Shown: positions 16,401-23,614, counted from the first letter of the stretch. The stretch: 32,960 bases of DNA from Pseudomonadota bacterium (GCA_009922615.1 RFVF01000053.1:1-32960); one strand, 5' to 3'. Notes: a model not told the origin generated them from the letters alone. Numbers and translations: made by a program.

Positions 16401-16744
16401 GTGCGCGGGCGGAAGCGGACCTCGCCGCTGCCGTGGAGTGGATTGGCGATTCGCGTGTCCGCGAGGCCGCCCACTTCCTCAAAGGCCGGAACCGCGAGGA
16501 CAACCTCAAGAACGACGCGGCCGCCGCGCAAGTTTACGAGGCCATTGTCGCGGGCCGGCAGCGCTTCGGTGGCGCGGACGAGTTCGGTGCGTTGCAAGGG
16601 CTGGCCCGCATCCTGACGCGTCAGCGCAAGTTCGACGAAGCCCTCGCCACGCTCGCCCGCGCCAAGCCCGACGAGCTGCAAGGCGTCTGGAAGGCCAGCT
16701 TCCTCAAGGCCATCGAGGACGTGAACAAGGCGCGTGGGCGGTGA
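13490..16744 (+). CDS. exported DUF4838 (alpha-glucuronidase-like) protein with CBM9-like domain and helical repeats
   Basis: A 1084-residue protein. ATG 13490 opens the frame, but GTG 13541 (18 codons in) would begin directly with a canonical signal peptide (KRYAGIWAWVAVVLCAGPLP); the start is undecided and neither has a clear ribosome-binding site. An N-terminal alpha-glucuronidase-type domain (about 45-200, with AAQELQDGIRKISGVRLPI) leads into DUF4838 (about 205-600), with RLGARWYAPGELGEVMP and PPDGYTAICQCPQC. A CBM9-like sugar-binding sandwich spans about 624-840 (IDGKLDDEAW, WAGDAVELLIETE). The last ~230 residues are TPR-like helices. Family knowledge: DUF4838 proteins are putative glycoside hydrolases or binding proteins for uronic-acid-containing glycans. 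It lies between the haem-toroid gene and the DUF1501 gene. Confidence 0.88.
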   Translation: MHCCNSTTFWPRAGASFVKRYAGIWAWVAVVLCAGPLPAAERFIVENSEPRAEIVIAENALRTTRLAAQELQDGIRKISGVRLPIVTEPSGRAVRIFVGASRHAPVRADGLAHGAFRMASGEDWLALVGEDTEFTPIEPWAPNNTDLVNGRPLREWRRITGSLWGLPNPLIYKDRLTLPGDTGLPDAERTGKASRTLSLWAQDERGSLNAVCGWLMRLGARWYAPGELGEVMPSLRTIPLPRLDETVRPDFAIRRFNVRFGVHGRDTALWAMRLGLRDPYGIEAAHGLDTLTDHEEVFAKHPDWYAMMGGKRRFERGANNHLCYSNEELLEETVRYVRAVFDHYRMEVVSVMPPDGYTAICQCPQCVGKDSPERGQSGLASDYIWDFVNRVAKEVAKTHPGKKVLNCAYGIYTLPPEKIAKLESNVVVSIVGGRRPMNNQPADQEQCANLRKAWLAKTSQPLIIFENYPLTDRGWYLPTYTPHSLGASINATKGVSQGEDIWLTVRQEFEKQPDLGLTHFMVYFTQRMYWGGRGADVDAQFREYCRLFYGPAGAEMLAFFTHCEAHWQAMEKDKALADTALDLFAKAKAKADATSLPGRRLALVDGFLEGLRHKAAQLGTPRGPVPVLRLVSPARDRIVIDGKLDDEAWVNAFPSATVRLRELQTGRAPTFGTTVKAAWRGHDLYFAIRCDERRGDRPNSTTTRHDDSALWAGDAVELLIETEAHSYYQIAVNPAGAVCDLDRGVPRDKWFSWNAKAEVATHIADDHWTVEVRLPIAPDANDPLNLLAGKMPTRSLPWHINICRQRIREDGAEYSAFSPTGTDGFHAARKFATFYQGNSFEFDHGPPEDDFLQAVRVASDLARTGKRAEALDAYIAAAGPKASALQQSHALELAAPLARYVKQSELSAQLIARIPLVAVRKVARMQELLDAGKAAEVVAQFAAEDFSKWPFWKRGDGHHARGHAYFLTKAGARAEADLAAAVEWIGDSRVREAAHFLKGRNREDNLKNDAAAAQVYEAIVAGRQRFGGADEFGALQGLARILTRQRKFDEALATLARAKPDELQGVWKASFLKAIEDVNKARGR

Positions 16745-16761
16745 ACTCTCATGCACCCGCA

Positions 16762-16815
16762 CGGAGTCCCGGCTTCAGCCGGAGGAACGCCTCGCCGGCT
16801 AAAGCCGGGACTCCG
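16762..16815. repeat. REP-like palindromic element
   Basis: Arms at 16762-16782 (CGGAGTCCCGGCTTCAGCCGG... read with one base trimmed) and 16795-16815 are complementary at all but one of 21 positions, around a 12-base spacer. The sequence (GGAGTCCCGGCTTCAGCCGG and its complement) is of the kind dispersed many times in bacterial genomes, often mobilised by RAYT (REP-associated Y1) transposases. There is no T-run, so it is not a normal terminator. It separates the DUF4838 gene from the DUF1501 gene. Confidence 0.8.
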
Positions 16816-16895
16816 AGCCGCGCTCCACATGGTTTGCTGCATGAAATCGTGACGTAGTCGTCCTTTCCCTCATACTGCCGCCCAGCACTCACACC

Positions 16896-18323
16896 ATGAA
16901 CGCGACCGTCACGCACCTGGACCTGATTCACCGCCGCCAGTTCTTCCAGCGCGCGGGCTTCGGGACGGGCGCGCTGGCGCTCGGAGCCGTGTTGCGTGGC
17001 TCCGCTTTCGGTGCGGCGAACCCAACGGCCTCGCGGCACCCGATGTTCGCGCCGCGCGCCAAGCGGGTGATTTTCCTGCACATGATCGGCGCGCCGTCGC
17101 AGCTCGACATGTTCGACTACAAGCCCGAGCTGGTGAAGCGCGACGGCGAGGATTGCCCGGAGTCGCTGCTCAAGGGGCGGCGATTCGCGTTCATCGGCGG
17201 GAAGATGCAGCTCGCGGGGAGCAAGTTTAAGTTCGCGCAGCACGGGCGCAGCGGGCAGGAGCTGTCCGAGACTTTGCCGCACTTGGCGAAGGTCGCCGAC
17301 GACATCGCCATCGTGAAGACGCTGCACACGGAGGAGATCAACCACGCGCCGGCGCAGATGTTTTTGCACACGGGCTTCGGCCGCGGCGGTCGGCCGAGCT
17401 TCGGCTCGTGGGTGACTTATGGGCTGGGCACGGAGAACGCGGACTTGCCCGCCTACACCGTGCTGCTTTCGGGTCCGCTCGGCGGCGCAGGCACGTCGCT
17501 GTGGGCGAACGGCTTTTTGCCGAGCGTGTATCAGGGCATTCAGTTCCGCTCCAGCGGCGACCCGGTGTTGTTCTTGAGCAACCCCAAAGGCCAGTCGCAG
17601 GACGACCGGCGGCGCATCTTCGACGCGGTGAAGTCGCTGAACGAACGCCAGCTGGCCGACGTGGGCGACCCCGAAATTGCCACGCGCATCAGCCAATACG
17701 AGATGGCGTTCAAGATGCAGACCAGCGTGCCGGAGTTGATGGACATTTCGCGCGAGCCGAAGTCCGTGCTCGACCTCTACGGCGCAAAACCGGGCGCGGC
17801 GTCTTTTGCGAACAACTGCCTGCTCGCGCGCCGGCTCATCGAACGCGGCGTGCGCGTGGTGGAGCTTTACGACGCCGATTGGGACCACCACTCCGGCCTC
17901 GCGTCGCGTCTGCCCGCGAAGTGCCGCGACGTGGACCAAGGCATGGCCGGCTTGCTCACGGACCTCAAGTCACGCGGCCTGCTCGACGACACGCTGGTCA
18001 TCTGGGGCGCGGAGTTTGGGCGCACGCCGTTGCGGCAGGGCATTGATGGCGATGGCAAGAGCACGAACCCCGGCCGCGACCATCACAAGGACGCCTACAC
18101 GATGTGGCTCGCCGGCGGCGGCGTGAAGGGCGGCATCACCTACGGCCGCACCGATGACTTTGGCTTCAGCCCGGCGGAAAACCCGGTCCACGTCCACGAC
18201 CTCAACGCGACGGTGCTTCATCTCCTCGGCCTCGACCACGAACGGCTGACCTACAAGTATCAGGGCCGCGAGTTCCGCCTGACGGACGTGCATGGCGAGG
18301 TGCTCACCAGTTTGCTCCTCTAA
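16896..18323 (+). CDS. DUF1501 protein with Tat signal (alkaline-phosphatase/sulfatase-like fold)
   Basis: A 475-residue protein. The N-terminus has a twin-arginine signal (RRQFFQRAGFGTGALALGA, residues 13-31), so it is exported folded. DUF1501 hallmarks are VIFLHMIGAPSQLDMFDYKP, HHSGLASRLPAKCRDVDQGM, LVIWGAEFGRTP and GRDHHKDAYTMWLAGGGVKGG, followed by the VHDLNATVLHLLGLDHERLT ending. Family knowledge: DUF1501 belongs to the alkaline-phosphatase superfamily and is regularly encoded next to DUF1549/DUF1553 genes in planctomycetes and verrucomicrobia; the substrate is unknown, with sulfate or phosphate ester hydrolysis proposed. Here the usual partner is four genes upstream, separated by the haem-toroid and DUF4838 genes, so all four probably belong together. 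Complete length. Confidence 0.94.
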   Translation: MNATVTHLDLIHRRQFFQRAGFGTGALALGAVLRGSAFGAANPTASRHPMFAPRAKRVIFLHMIGAPSQLDMFDYKPELVKRDGEDCPESLLKGRRFAFIGGKMQLAGSKFKFAQHGRSGQELSETLPHLAKVADDIAIVKTLHTEEINHAPAQMFLHTGFGRGGRPSFGSWVTYGLGTENADLPAYTVLLSGPLGGAGTSLWANGFLPSVYQGIQFRSSGDPVLFLSNPKGQSQDDRRRIFDAVKSLNERQLADVGDPEIATRISQYEMAFKMQTSVPELMDISREPKSVLDLYGAKPGAASFANNCLLARRLIERGVRVVELYDADWDHHSGLASRLPAKCRDVDQGMAGLLTDLKSRGLLDDTLVIWGAEFGRTPLRQGIDGDGKSTNPGRDHHKDAYTMWLAGGGVKGGITYGRTDDFGFSPAENPVHVHDLNATVLHLLGLDHERLTYKYQGREFRLTDVHGEVLTSLLL

Positions 18324-18426
18324 TGCCAACCAACCCGATGGCTTACTGAGAATCCAGCTGCAGTCACCATCCGGAACCAATTCCCGCGAGGGCGGACAAA
18401 GTTCCTCCAGTCGCCCGCCGGGTCGT

Positions 18427-19374
18427 TCACGCCGGCACCTTGAGTTTCTTCAGCAACTCTTCCACCACGCCGCGCGCGGTCAGCCCGCTGAAGCGGGCTT
18501 GCGGGTCCATGACGACGCGGTGGGCGATGACGGCCACGGCCATTTGCTGCACGTGCTCGGGGGTGACGAATTCGCTGCCGTCGAAGAGGGCCGAGGCTTG
18601 CGCCACCTTCATCAGCGAGAGCGAGGCGCGCGGGCTGGCGCCGAGGGAGACGCCGCTGGCGGTGCGCGTGGCGGAGACGAGATCCACGATGTAACGCTTC
18701 AACTCGGCGCTGATGCGCACGTCGGTCACGGCGCGCTTGAGGGCGAGCACGTCGTCCTTGGAGACGACGGCGCCGGCCTGGTCGAGCGGGTGAGTCTTTT
18801 CCTGCGCGGAGAGGATGGCGACTTCCTCCGCAGCGGTGACGTAGCCGAGGCTGAATTGCAGGGCGAAGCGGTCCATCTGCGCCTCGGGCAGCGGATAGGT
18901 GCCGCGAAACTCGACAGGGTTTTGCGTGGCGATGACGAAGAAGAGGTTTTCCAGGTTGCGGCGGTCGCCCTCGACGCTGACCTGGCCTTCGCCCATGGCT
19001 TCGAGCAGCGCGGATTGTGTGCGGGGCGAGGCGCGGTTGATTTCGTCGGCGAGGAGGATGTTGGTGAAGATGGGGCCGGAGCGGAATTCGAAGGATTGCT
19101 CGCGCTGGTTGAAGATGGAGACGCCGAGGATGTCGCTGGGCAGGAGGTCGGGGGTGAACTGGACGCGTTTGAAACCGGCGTTGATGCTGCGGGCGAGGGT
19201 TTTGGCGAGCGTGGTCTTGCCCGTGCCGGGATAATCTTCAAGGAGCACATGGCCGCCGCTGGCGAAGGCCGTGAGGAGCTTGCGCACGGCCAGCCCCTGC
19301 CCCTGCATCACGGTCTCGATGTTGGCGGCGATGGCCCGGAAGGTTTTCTGCGCGGCGGCGAGCGATTCAGTCAT
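18427..19374 (-). CDS. MoxR-family AAA+ ATPase
   Basis: A 315-residue ATPase starting at ATG 19374 (MTESLAAAQ); the frame is open further upstream but this start gives the normal N-terminus. Walker A is YPGTGKT at 48-54, Walker B LLADE around 107-111, sensor/arginine region FFVIATQNPVEFRGTYPLPE followed by QMDRF, and the C-terminal lid contains GASPRASLSLMKVAQASAL. Family knowledge: MoxR proteins are chaperone-like ATPases that insert cofactors or assemble complexes with vWA/DUF58 partners. No DUF58 or vWA gene is adjacent, which is unusual. It runs convergently towards the DUF1501 gene with ~100 bases between them; a role in maturing the neighbouring exported haem proteins is only speculation. 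Confidence 0.93.
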   Translation of the reverse strand: MTESLAAAQKTFRAIAANIETVMQGQGLAVRKLLTAFASGGHVLLEDYPGTGKTTLAKTLARSINAGFKRVQFTPDLLPSDILGVSIFNQREQSFEFRSGPIFTNILLADEINRASPRTQSALLEAMGEGQVSVEGDRRNLENLFFVIATQNPVEFRGTYPLPEAQMDRFALQFSLGYVTAAEEVAILSAQEKTHPLDQAGAVVSKDDVLALKRAVTDVRISAELKRYIVDLVSATRTASGVSLGASPRASLSLMKVAQASALFDGSEFVTPEHVQQMAVAVIAHRVVMDPQARFSGLTARGVVEELLKKLKVPA

Positions 19375-19439
19375 GGTGTTTGGCTGGGCCAAGAGAACCC
19401 GAACCGCCAACCGAAGCCAAGTGCGCGCTTGAGAGGCCC

Positions 19440-19484
19440 GACAGGAAAAGCAAACACCCGCCGGAGTCGAAACTGCGGCGGGTG
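19440..19484 (-). terminator. rho-independent terminator (minus strand) after the small DUF5666-like gene
   Basis: Read on the minus strand, CACCCGCCG (19484-19476) pairs perfectly with CGGCGGGTG (19463-19455) around a 12-base loop and is followed by TTTGCTTTTCC. It sits 18 bases after the stop of the 19503-19856 gene and before the MoxR gene, so the two genes are probably separate transcription units. Confidence 0.8.
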
Positions 19485-19502
19485 CGCTGGGCGAAGCGTG
19501 GT

Positions 19503-19856
19503 TTACTTCTTTTTCTTCGGCAGGGCGGCGGTATTGGCAGCGACGGTGCCGGTCTTGAAGTTGGTGGCAGTGAGCTTCTCGCCGAGCAAGAAAACGCTCA
19601 CGGTGGCGTCCATTCCCGTCTTGAGGTCCTCAAACTTCGCGGGCTTGCCGGAGTTGGAGATGATGGTGGTGTCATCAATCGCGATGACGCGGTCGGCCAC
19701 GGTGACGGTCTTGGCGTCCTTGTCGATGGCGGTGATTTTGCCGGTGACGGGTTTGTCCACGGGGCCCTTCTTGGCGGCCGCCGAGGCGGTGGAGGTGAAG
19801 ACAGTCAACGCGAAGGCCGCAGCCAGCGCGAGGAGGGAACGAGTCAAGGTTTGCAT
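19503..19856 (-). CDS. small exported DUF5666-like protein
   Basis: A 117-residue protein with a signal peptide (RSLLALAAAFALTVFTSTASA, residues 6-26) and a short mature domain. The domain reads GKITAIDKDAKTVTVADRVI, then DDTTIISNSGKPAKFEDLKTG and MDATVSVF: the strand pattern of the DUF5666/OB-like exported family, which is usually of unknown function. The C-terminus is a lysine tail (LPKKKK). It is monocistronic: its terminator follows, and upstream there is a ~60-base gap to the racemase gene. No ligand-binding residues can be assigned. Confidence 0.8.
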   Translation of the reverse strand: MQTLTRSLLALAAAFALTVFTSTASAAAKKGPVDKPVTGKITAIDKDAKTVTVADRVIAIDDTTIISNSGKPAKFEDLKTGMDATVSVFLLGEKLTATNFKTGTVAANTAALPKKKK

Positions 19857-19918
19857 GATGTTGTTTTGTTACGGACGGTGCTTTGGACGCTGTTGAGAGG
19901 CCAATTGTTACAAATGAT

Positions 19919-21220
19919 CTACGCCTTCTCCACGCCCTTCTGCCATGCAGGCGGGTTGGACAACTTGTAGAGCATCTCGCCCGCCTTGCGCACGAGCAGC
20001 ACGCCCTCGGCCTCGCGGTTTGCGTAGCTCTCGATGTCAATCGTCGCCGGATCGCGGTAGCCCATGTTGATGCGCTCGCAGACCTCGCGCGGGATGCCGG
20101 TGGCGAGGGTGACCTTGATCCGGCATTTCTCCACACCGTTCTCGAACGTGCCGATGCCGCGCACGTGCGTGCTGTGCGCGAGCACGCCCCACGGGTAGTC
20201 CTTGAATTTGTCCCATTGCTTCAGGAAGTAATCGCGGCAGTGGTAGCCGATGGCGTGCATCGTCTTGTTGTGCGTCACGCTCACCTCGGTGACGTGCGGC
20301 GCGTAGATGATGAGTTCGCCGCCGTCGGCCACGACTGGCTCCAGCTTATACATCGCCTTCCCGGCGGTCCAAACGTCCTCATACATCTTCGGCGCGCAGG
20401 AGAGGACGGTGTGGTAAGGCCGGTCGCGTAAGACGATGTGCTCGGCGCGAGAGACGTCCGCCGCCGCGTCCCAAGCGGCCTCGGGCGAGCCGATGAAGAG
20501 GCCGGCGAGCGACTTGTCCGGGCGCACGACCATAGCGAAGCAGAGCTTGTTCACCTTCACCATCGCGCCCACGCGGTCCACGACGCGGCGCACGGGCGTC
20601 CACTTGTTGCCGATGGTCATGGGGTTGGTCACGCACCCGCCCAGCCAGTGGAAGAAGTTCAAAATCTCCGGCCCCGCGACGCCGGGGAAAAGATACTTGT
20701 TGCCGCCGCTGAACCCGACGACTTCGTGCGGAAACACGGGGCCGATGATGATGACTTGGTCGTAGTCGAGGACGCGCTTGTTGACCTCCACGGGCACGTC
20801 CAGCTCGAACAACCCGTCGGACAACTCGCGGGTGTCGGCCTTGGTGAGCGTGCCGATGTTCGTGAGCGCGGCGGGGTTGTCCCACTCGTGGTTGAAGAAG
20901 CGCACTTTGCCGTAGGTGCTGGCGCGCTCGGTAGCGGAGATTTCCAACCGGTCGCAAATCACCGCCTCGCTCATCGGCTGGTGCGTGCCGAGGGCAATGA
21001 GGATGTCGAAGTTCGTCGTGACCGCGCCGATTTGCTTGAACAGCGTCTGAAACATCAACCCCACCGGCGCAGTGCGCGTGGCGTCGGGCACAATCAGTAG
21101 CACCTTCTTGCCGCCATAGTCGTTCGCTGGACAAGCCTGCGCGACGAGTTCGGCGACTTGGGCGAGGGAGACGGCAGAACCCTTCAGTGCAGTCGAAGCT
21201 AGCAAGTTCATGGTTTGCAT
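19919..21220 (-). CDS. LarA-family nickel-pincer-nucleotide-dependent 2-hydroxyacid racemase/epimerase
   Basis: A 433-residue protein. The start ATG at 21220 overlaps the stop of the upstream SDR gene (TGATG), so translation is coupled; a second ATG at 21211 is possible. LarA/DUF2088 landmarks are IVPDATRTAPVG, ALGTHQPMSE, FFNHEWDNP and PHEVVGFSGGNKYLFPGVAG. Counted residues H111, H165, K175 and H191 reproduce the spacing of LarA H108, H174, K184 and H200 in the last three positions (10 and 16 residues apart): catalytic histidines, the lysine carrying the pincer cofactor and a nickel ligand. It should interconvert C2 epimers of a 2-hydroxy acid in the cytoplasm. The substrate is not shown; the SDR partner suggests a sugar acid. 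Cofactor genes larB/C/E are not in the window. Confidence 0.9.
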   Translation of the reverse strand: MQTMNLLASTALKGSAVSLAQVAELVAQACPANDYGGKKVLLIVPDATRTAPVGLMFQTLFKQIGAVTTNFDILIALGTHQPMSEAVICDRLEISATERASTYGKVRFFNHEWDNPAALTNIGTLTKADTRELSDGLFELDVPVEVNKRVLDYDQVIIIGPVFPHEVVGFSGGNKYLFPGVAGPEILNFFHWLGGCVTNPMTIGNKWTPVRRVVDRVGAMVKVNKLCFAMVVRPDKSLAGLFIGSPEAAWDAAADVSRAEHIVLRDRPYHTVLSCAPKMYEDVWTAGKAMYKLEPVVADGGELIIYAPHVTEVSVTHNKTMHAIGYHCRDYFLKQWDKFKDYPWGVLAHSTHVRGIGTFENGVEKCRIKVTLATGIPREVCERINMGYRDPATIDIESYANREAEGVLLVRKAGEMLYKLSNPPAWQKGVEKA

Positions 21221-22026
21221 CAAATCGTCTGGCTCAAGAACCCGCCGTCCACGCGGATGTCCGTGCCGGTCACGAAGCTGCTTGCCTTGTGGCTGGCGAG
21301 GAAAAGGCACGCGCCGATCAGTTCGTGCGACTCGCCGAAGCGGTTCATCGGCGTGTGGCCCCAGATGGACTTGGTGCGCGCGCTCGGCGAGCCGTCCTCG
21401 TTGAAGAGCAGCTTGCGATTCTGCTCGGCGGGGAAGAAACCCGGCGTGAGCGTGTTCACGCGCACGCCCTTCGTCGCCCATTCGCGCGCGAGGAACTGCG
21501 ATAGGCTCAACACGGCGGCCTTCGCGGCGGAGTAGGTCACCACACGCGAAAGCGGCAGATGCGCCGAAACGCTGGCGATGTTGATGATGCTTCCCCTGCC
21601 CCGCTTGCACATCGCGGGACCGAATTCCTGACAGGGCAGCAGCACTCCGCCTGCGAGATTGAGGTCGAAGTTCGCCTGCCAGTCGGCGAGTTGGATCTGC
21701 TCGAACGGACGCTCGGCCGTGACCGTGACTTGCGGCGCGTTGCCCCCGGCGGCGTTCACGAGAACCGTCGGTGCCCCGAGCTTGGCCTCGATTTGCTCGT
21801 GCGCCTCGACGAGCGAGCAGCGCGAGATGGCGTCGCAGCTGAAGAACGCCGCTGTGCCGCCCTTGGCTTGGATGGCCTTCACGCGCGCTTCACCACGCTC
21901 GGCATTGCGGCCGAGCACGGCGACCTTTGCGCCGGCCTCGGCCAGCCCGTCGGCGAACGCGCCGCCGAGCACGCCAGTCGCGCCAATCACCACCGCCACG
22001 TCACCCTGCAAACTGAACAAGTTCAT
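21220..22026 (-). CDS. short-chain dehydrogenase/reductase, mannonate/fructuronate-oxidoreductase type
   Basis: A 268-residue classical SDR starting at ATG 22026. The cofactor motif GATGVLGG is at 15-22, the NAAGG motif at 91-95, the catalytic Ser in NIASVSAH near 152-154 and YSAAK at 165-169 (Tyr165, Lys169). The C-terminal TGTDIRVDGGF is the usual SDR ending. The opening MNLFSLQGDVAVVIGATGVL and the overall spacing resemble SDRs annotated as D-mannonate oxidoreductase/fructuronate reductase, but specificity cannot be read from sequence. It is translationally coupled to the LarA-like gene downstream (TGATG overlap), so the two probably act on the same sugar-acid pathway, one epimerising C2 and the other oxidising or reducing a carbonyl. 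Confidence 0.9.
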   Translation of the reverse strand: MNLFSLQGDVAVVIGATGVLGGAFADGLAEAGAKVAVLGRNAERGEARVKAIQAKGGTAAFFSCDAISRCSLVEAHEQIEAKLGAPTVLVNAAGGNAPQVTVTAERPFEQIQLADWQANFDLNLAGGVLLPCQEFGPAMCKRGRGSIINIASVSAHLPLSRVVTYSAAKAAVLSLSQFLAREWATKGVRVNTLTPGFFPAEQNRKLLFNEDGSPSARTKSIWGHTPMNRFGESHELIGACLFLASHKASSFVTGTDIRVDGGFLSQTI

Positions 22027-22085
22027 AGGCCGTGCACGATGGCGGATTCCGCCCGGACGGTGAAGGAAAATGTCCGCCGCCCGGG

Positions 22086-23111
22086 TTACTGAAACGCCTC
22101 GCGCACCGGCTGGCCGGTGCAATTGGCCGGCAGCTTGAGCCCCAGCAACCACGCGATAGTCGCGGCCGTATCGGGTAACGTAACTGGGTTCGTCAGCGAG
22201 TGCGCGCCCCGCACACCCGCACCCCACGCAATCCACATGATCGTCATGTCCTGCGGCCGATCCACTCCGTGACTCAAGCCTGCGCCGCCGTGATCCGCCG
22301 TGAGGAGAAACAGCACATTCGTCGCCTTCGCGCGCTCCACGCCCGCCCGCAGCACCGCCAGCGCCGCGTCGCATTCGGCCAGCGCGGCGAACTGCTCCTC
22401 TGACGGCCATCCGTAGTAATGCCCGGCCATGTCCGCATCGGGAAAATGCACAAACATCAGGCGCGGCTGGTGGACGGCGAAATAATTCGTGGCCTGCGCC
22501 GCAACGCGCCGGGCGTTAAAGACATTAGTGCCCATCCAATCCGCCGGGTCGGGCGCGGGAAAAGAAATGTGATCCACCGAGCCGGTCGGAAACAGGTAGG
22601 CGAGCTTGTCCTTCCCCGAGAAGGCAGCGGTGGACAGGCCCGCGGTCTTCGCCAGCATGAACAGGGTCGGATGCCGAAACGGGCCGAACGCCGGAATCCA
22701 TTGGTTCCAATAAACCCCGTGCTCCTCCGGGGCGAGGCCGGTAAGCATCGAAGTGTGCGCCGGCAACGTCAGCGGTGGCACGATGCTGCGCGCCGTCCAG
22801 GTCGTCGCGCCATCGCGCGCCATCGCGTGCAACGTCGGCATCCGCGCCGCCTGCGCGATGTCTGGTCGCGTGCCATCGAAGCTGACAAGGACGATGTGCG
22901 CTGGAACCACTGACGGCGGCGCCACCGGGACAGACGGGGCCGGGACCGGGGCCGTTGGCAACGCTGGCACCGTAACCGGCCCTACCGGCTCGGTCGCCTT
23001 TGGTGGTGGCGAGCTCGGCGGCACGGTCTTTTCCTGGCAGGCCAACCACCCGGCATAGGCCAGCACGCACAGCGAAATTTGGGCAGAAAACTGGCTCACA
23101 AATAATCCCAT
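22086..23111 (-). CDS. exported type I phosphodiesterase/nucleotide pyrophosphatase-family protein
   Basis: A 341-residue protein. An N-terminal hydrophobic segment (residues 9-24, followed by LAC and a polar stretch) acts as a signal peptide or possibly an atypical lipoprotein signal. A ~40-residue Pro/Val-rich linker (about 30-70) leads to the catalytic domain. This has VSFDGTRPD (metal ligand Asp79), LPAHTSMLTG with the nucleophile Thr120, FPDADMAGH and TADHGG, the full metal-ligand set of the phosphodiesterase family. It probably hydrolyses phosphodiester or pyrophosphate bonds of a nucleotide, lipid head group or glycan in the periplasm. Its start lies 16 bases inside the end of the MEKHLA gene, so they are co-translated. 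Confidence 0.9.
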   Translation of the reverse strand: MGLFVSQFSAQISLCVLAYAGWLACQEKTVPPSSPPPKATEPVGPVTVPALPTAPVPAPSVPVAPPSVVPAHIVLVSFDGTRPDIAQAARMPTLHAMARDGATTWTARSIVPPLTLPAHTSMLTGLAPEEHGVYWNQWIPAFGPFRHPTLFMLAKTAGLSTAAFSGKDKLAYLFPTGSVDHISFPAPDPADWMGTNVFNARRVAAQATNYFAVHQPRLMFVHFPDADMAGHYYGWPSEEQFAALAECDAALAVLRAGVERAKATNVLFLLTADHGGAGLSHGVDRPQDMTIMWIAWGAGVRGAHSLTNPVTLPDTAATIAWLLGLKLPANCTGQPVREAFQ

Positions 23112-23560
23112 CGATCAAACATCGCCGCCTGGCCGCAGGGCGCCCCGTGCTCATCCAGCAGATTCCACACGATGGCCTGCGCGATGCGAAAGCGTCGGCC
23201 GAACTTGGAGATGCGCACGCCCGCATAGTTCGCGATGTGCCCGTGCTGTGTCACTTCGGCCAGCAGTCGCGCCCGATCCTCGCGAGCGACCGGCTCGGCG
23301 GTCAGACGTGACGGGGTGCGGGTGAGTTCGTCCCACGACATTTCCCAGAGGGCGAGCGCGGCGCGATTGCCGTAGGTGAGCACCGGATCAGCCTGCGTTC
23401 CGTGGGACACGAGCACGAACGGCGCGCTGAACAAAGCTTGCGCCAAATCACTCGGCTCGACCGCCGCCACCGGCAGATCACGCCTCAGCCAATGGCGGAA
23501 ACTGCGCGCGAGCGTGGCCGCGTGCGCCACGCCCCAATCGGTTGCCCATGGCTCAATCAT
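23096..23560 (-). CDS. MEKHLA-domain (PAS-like) protein
   Basis: A 154-residue single-domain protein starting at ATG 23560. It matches the stand-alone bacterial MEKHLA domain: PFVLVSHGTQADPVLTYGNR then AALALWEMSWDEL, the TPSRLTAEP block, REDRARLLAEV and a closing IAQAIVWNLLDEHGAPCG followed by QAAMF. The fold is PAS-like and is thought to bind a small ligand or mediate interactions; plant HD-ZIP III regulators carry the same domain. There is no signal peptide, so it is cytoplasmic. The downstream exported phosphodiesterase overlaps its 3' end by 16 bases, an unexpected pairing of a cytoplasmic sensor-like protein and an exported hydrolase. Confidence 0.9.
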   Translation of the reverse strand: MIEPWATDWGVAHAATLARSFRHWLRRDLPVAAVEPSDLAQALFSAPFVLVSHGTQADPVLTYGNRAALALWEMSWDELTRTPSRLTAEPVAREDRARLLAEVTQHGHIANYAGVRISKFGRRFRIAQAIVWNLLDEHGAPCGQAAMFDRWDYL

Positions 23561-23614
23561 GCGATGCGCAACCGTAGCACGCGGACGACCCCGGCTCCAA
23601 ACATTCCGCCCGCC

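Noticed and set aside
18482..18500. GC-rich hairpin near the 3' end of the MoxR gene
   Set aside because: It lies within conserved coding sequence (ARFSGLTARG) and has no T-run; it is explained by codon choice.
18292..19896. Plus-strand open frame (about 534 codons) across the MoxR and DUF5666-like genes
   Set aside because: It spans two real minus-strand genes and a terminator and has low-complexity Gly/Glu/Val composition.
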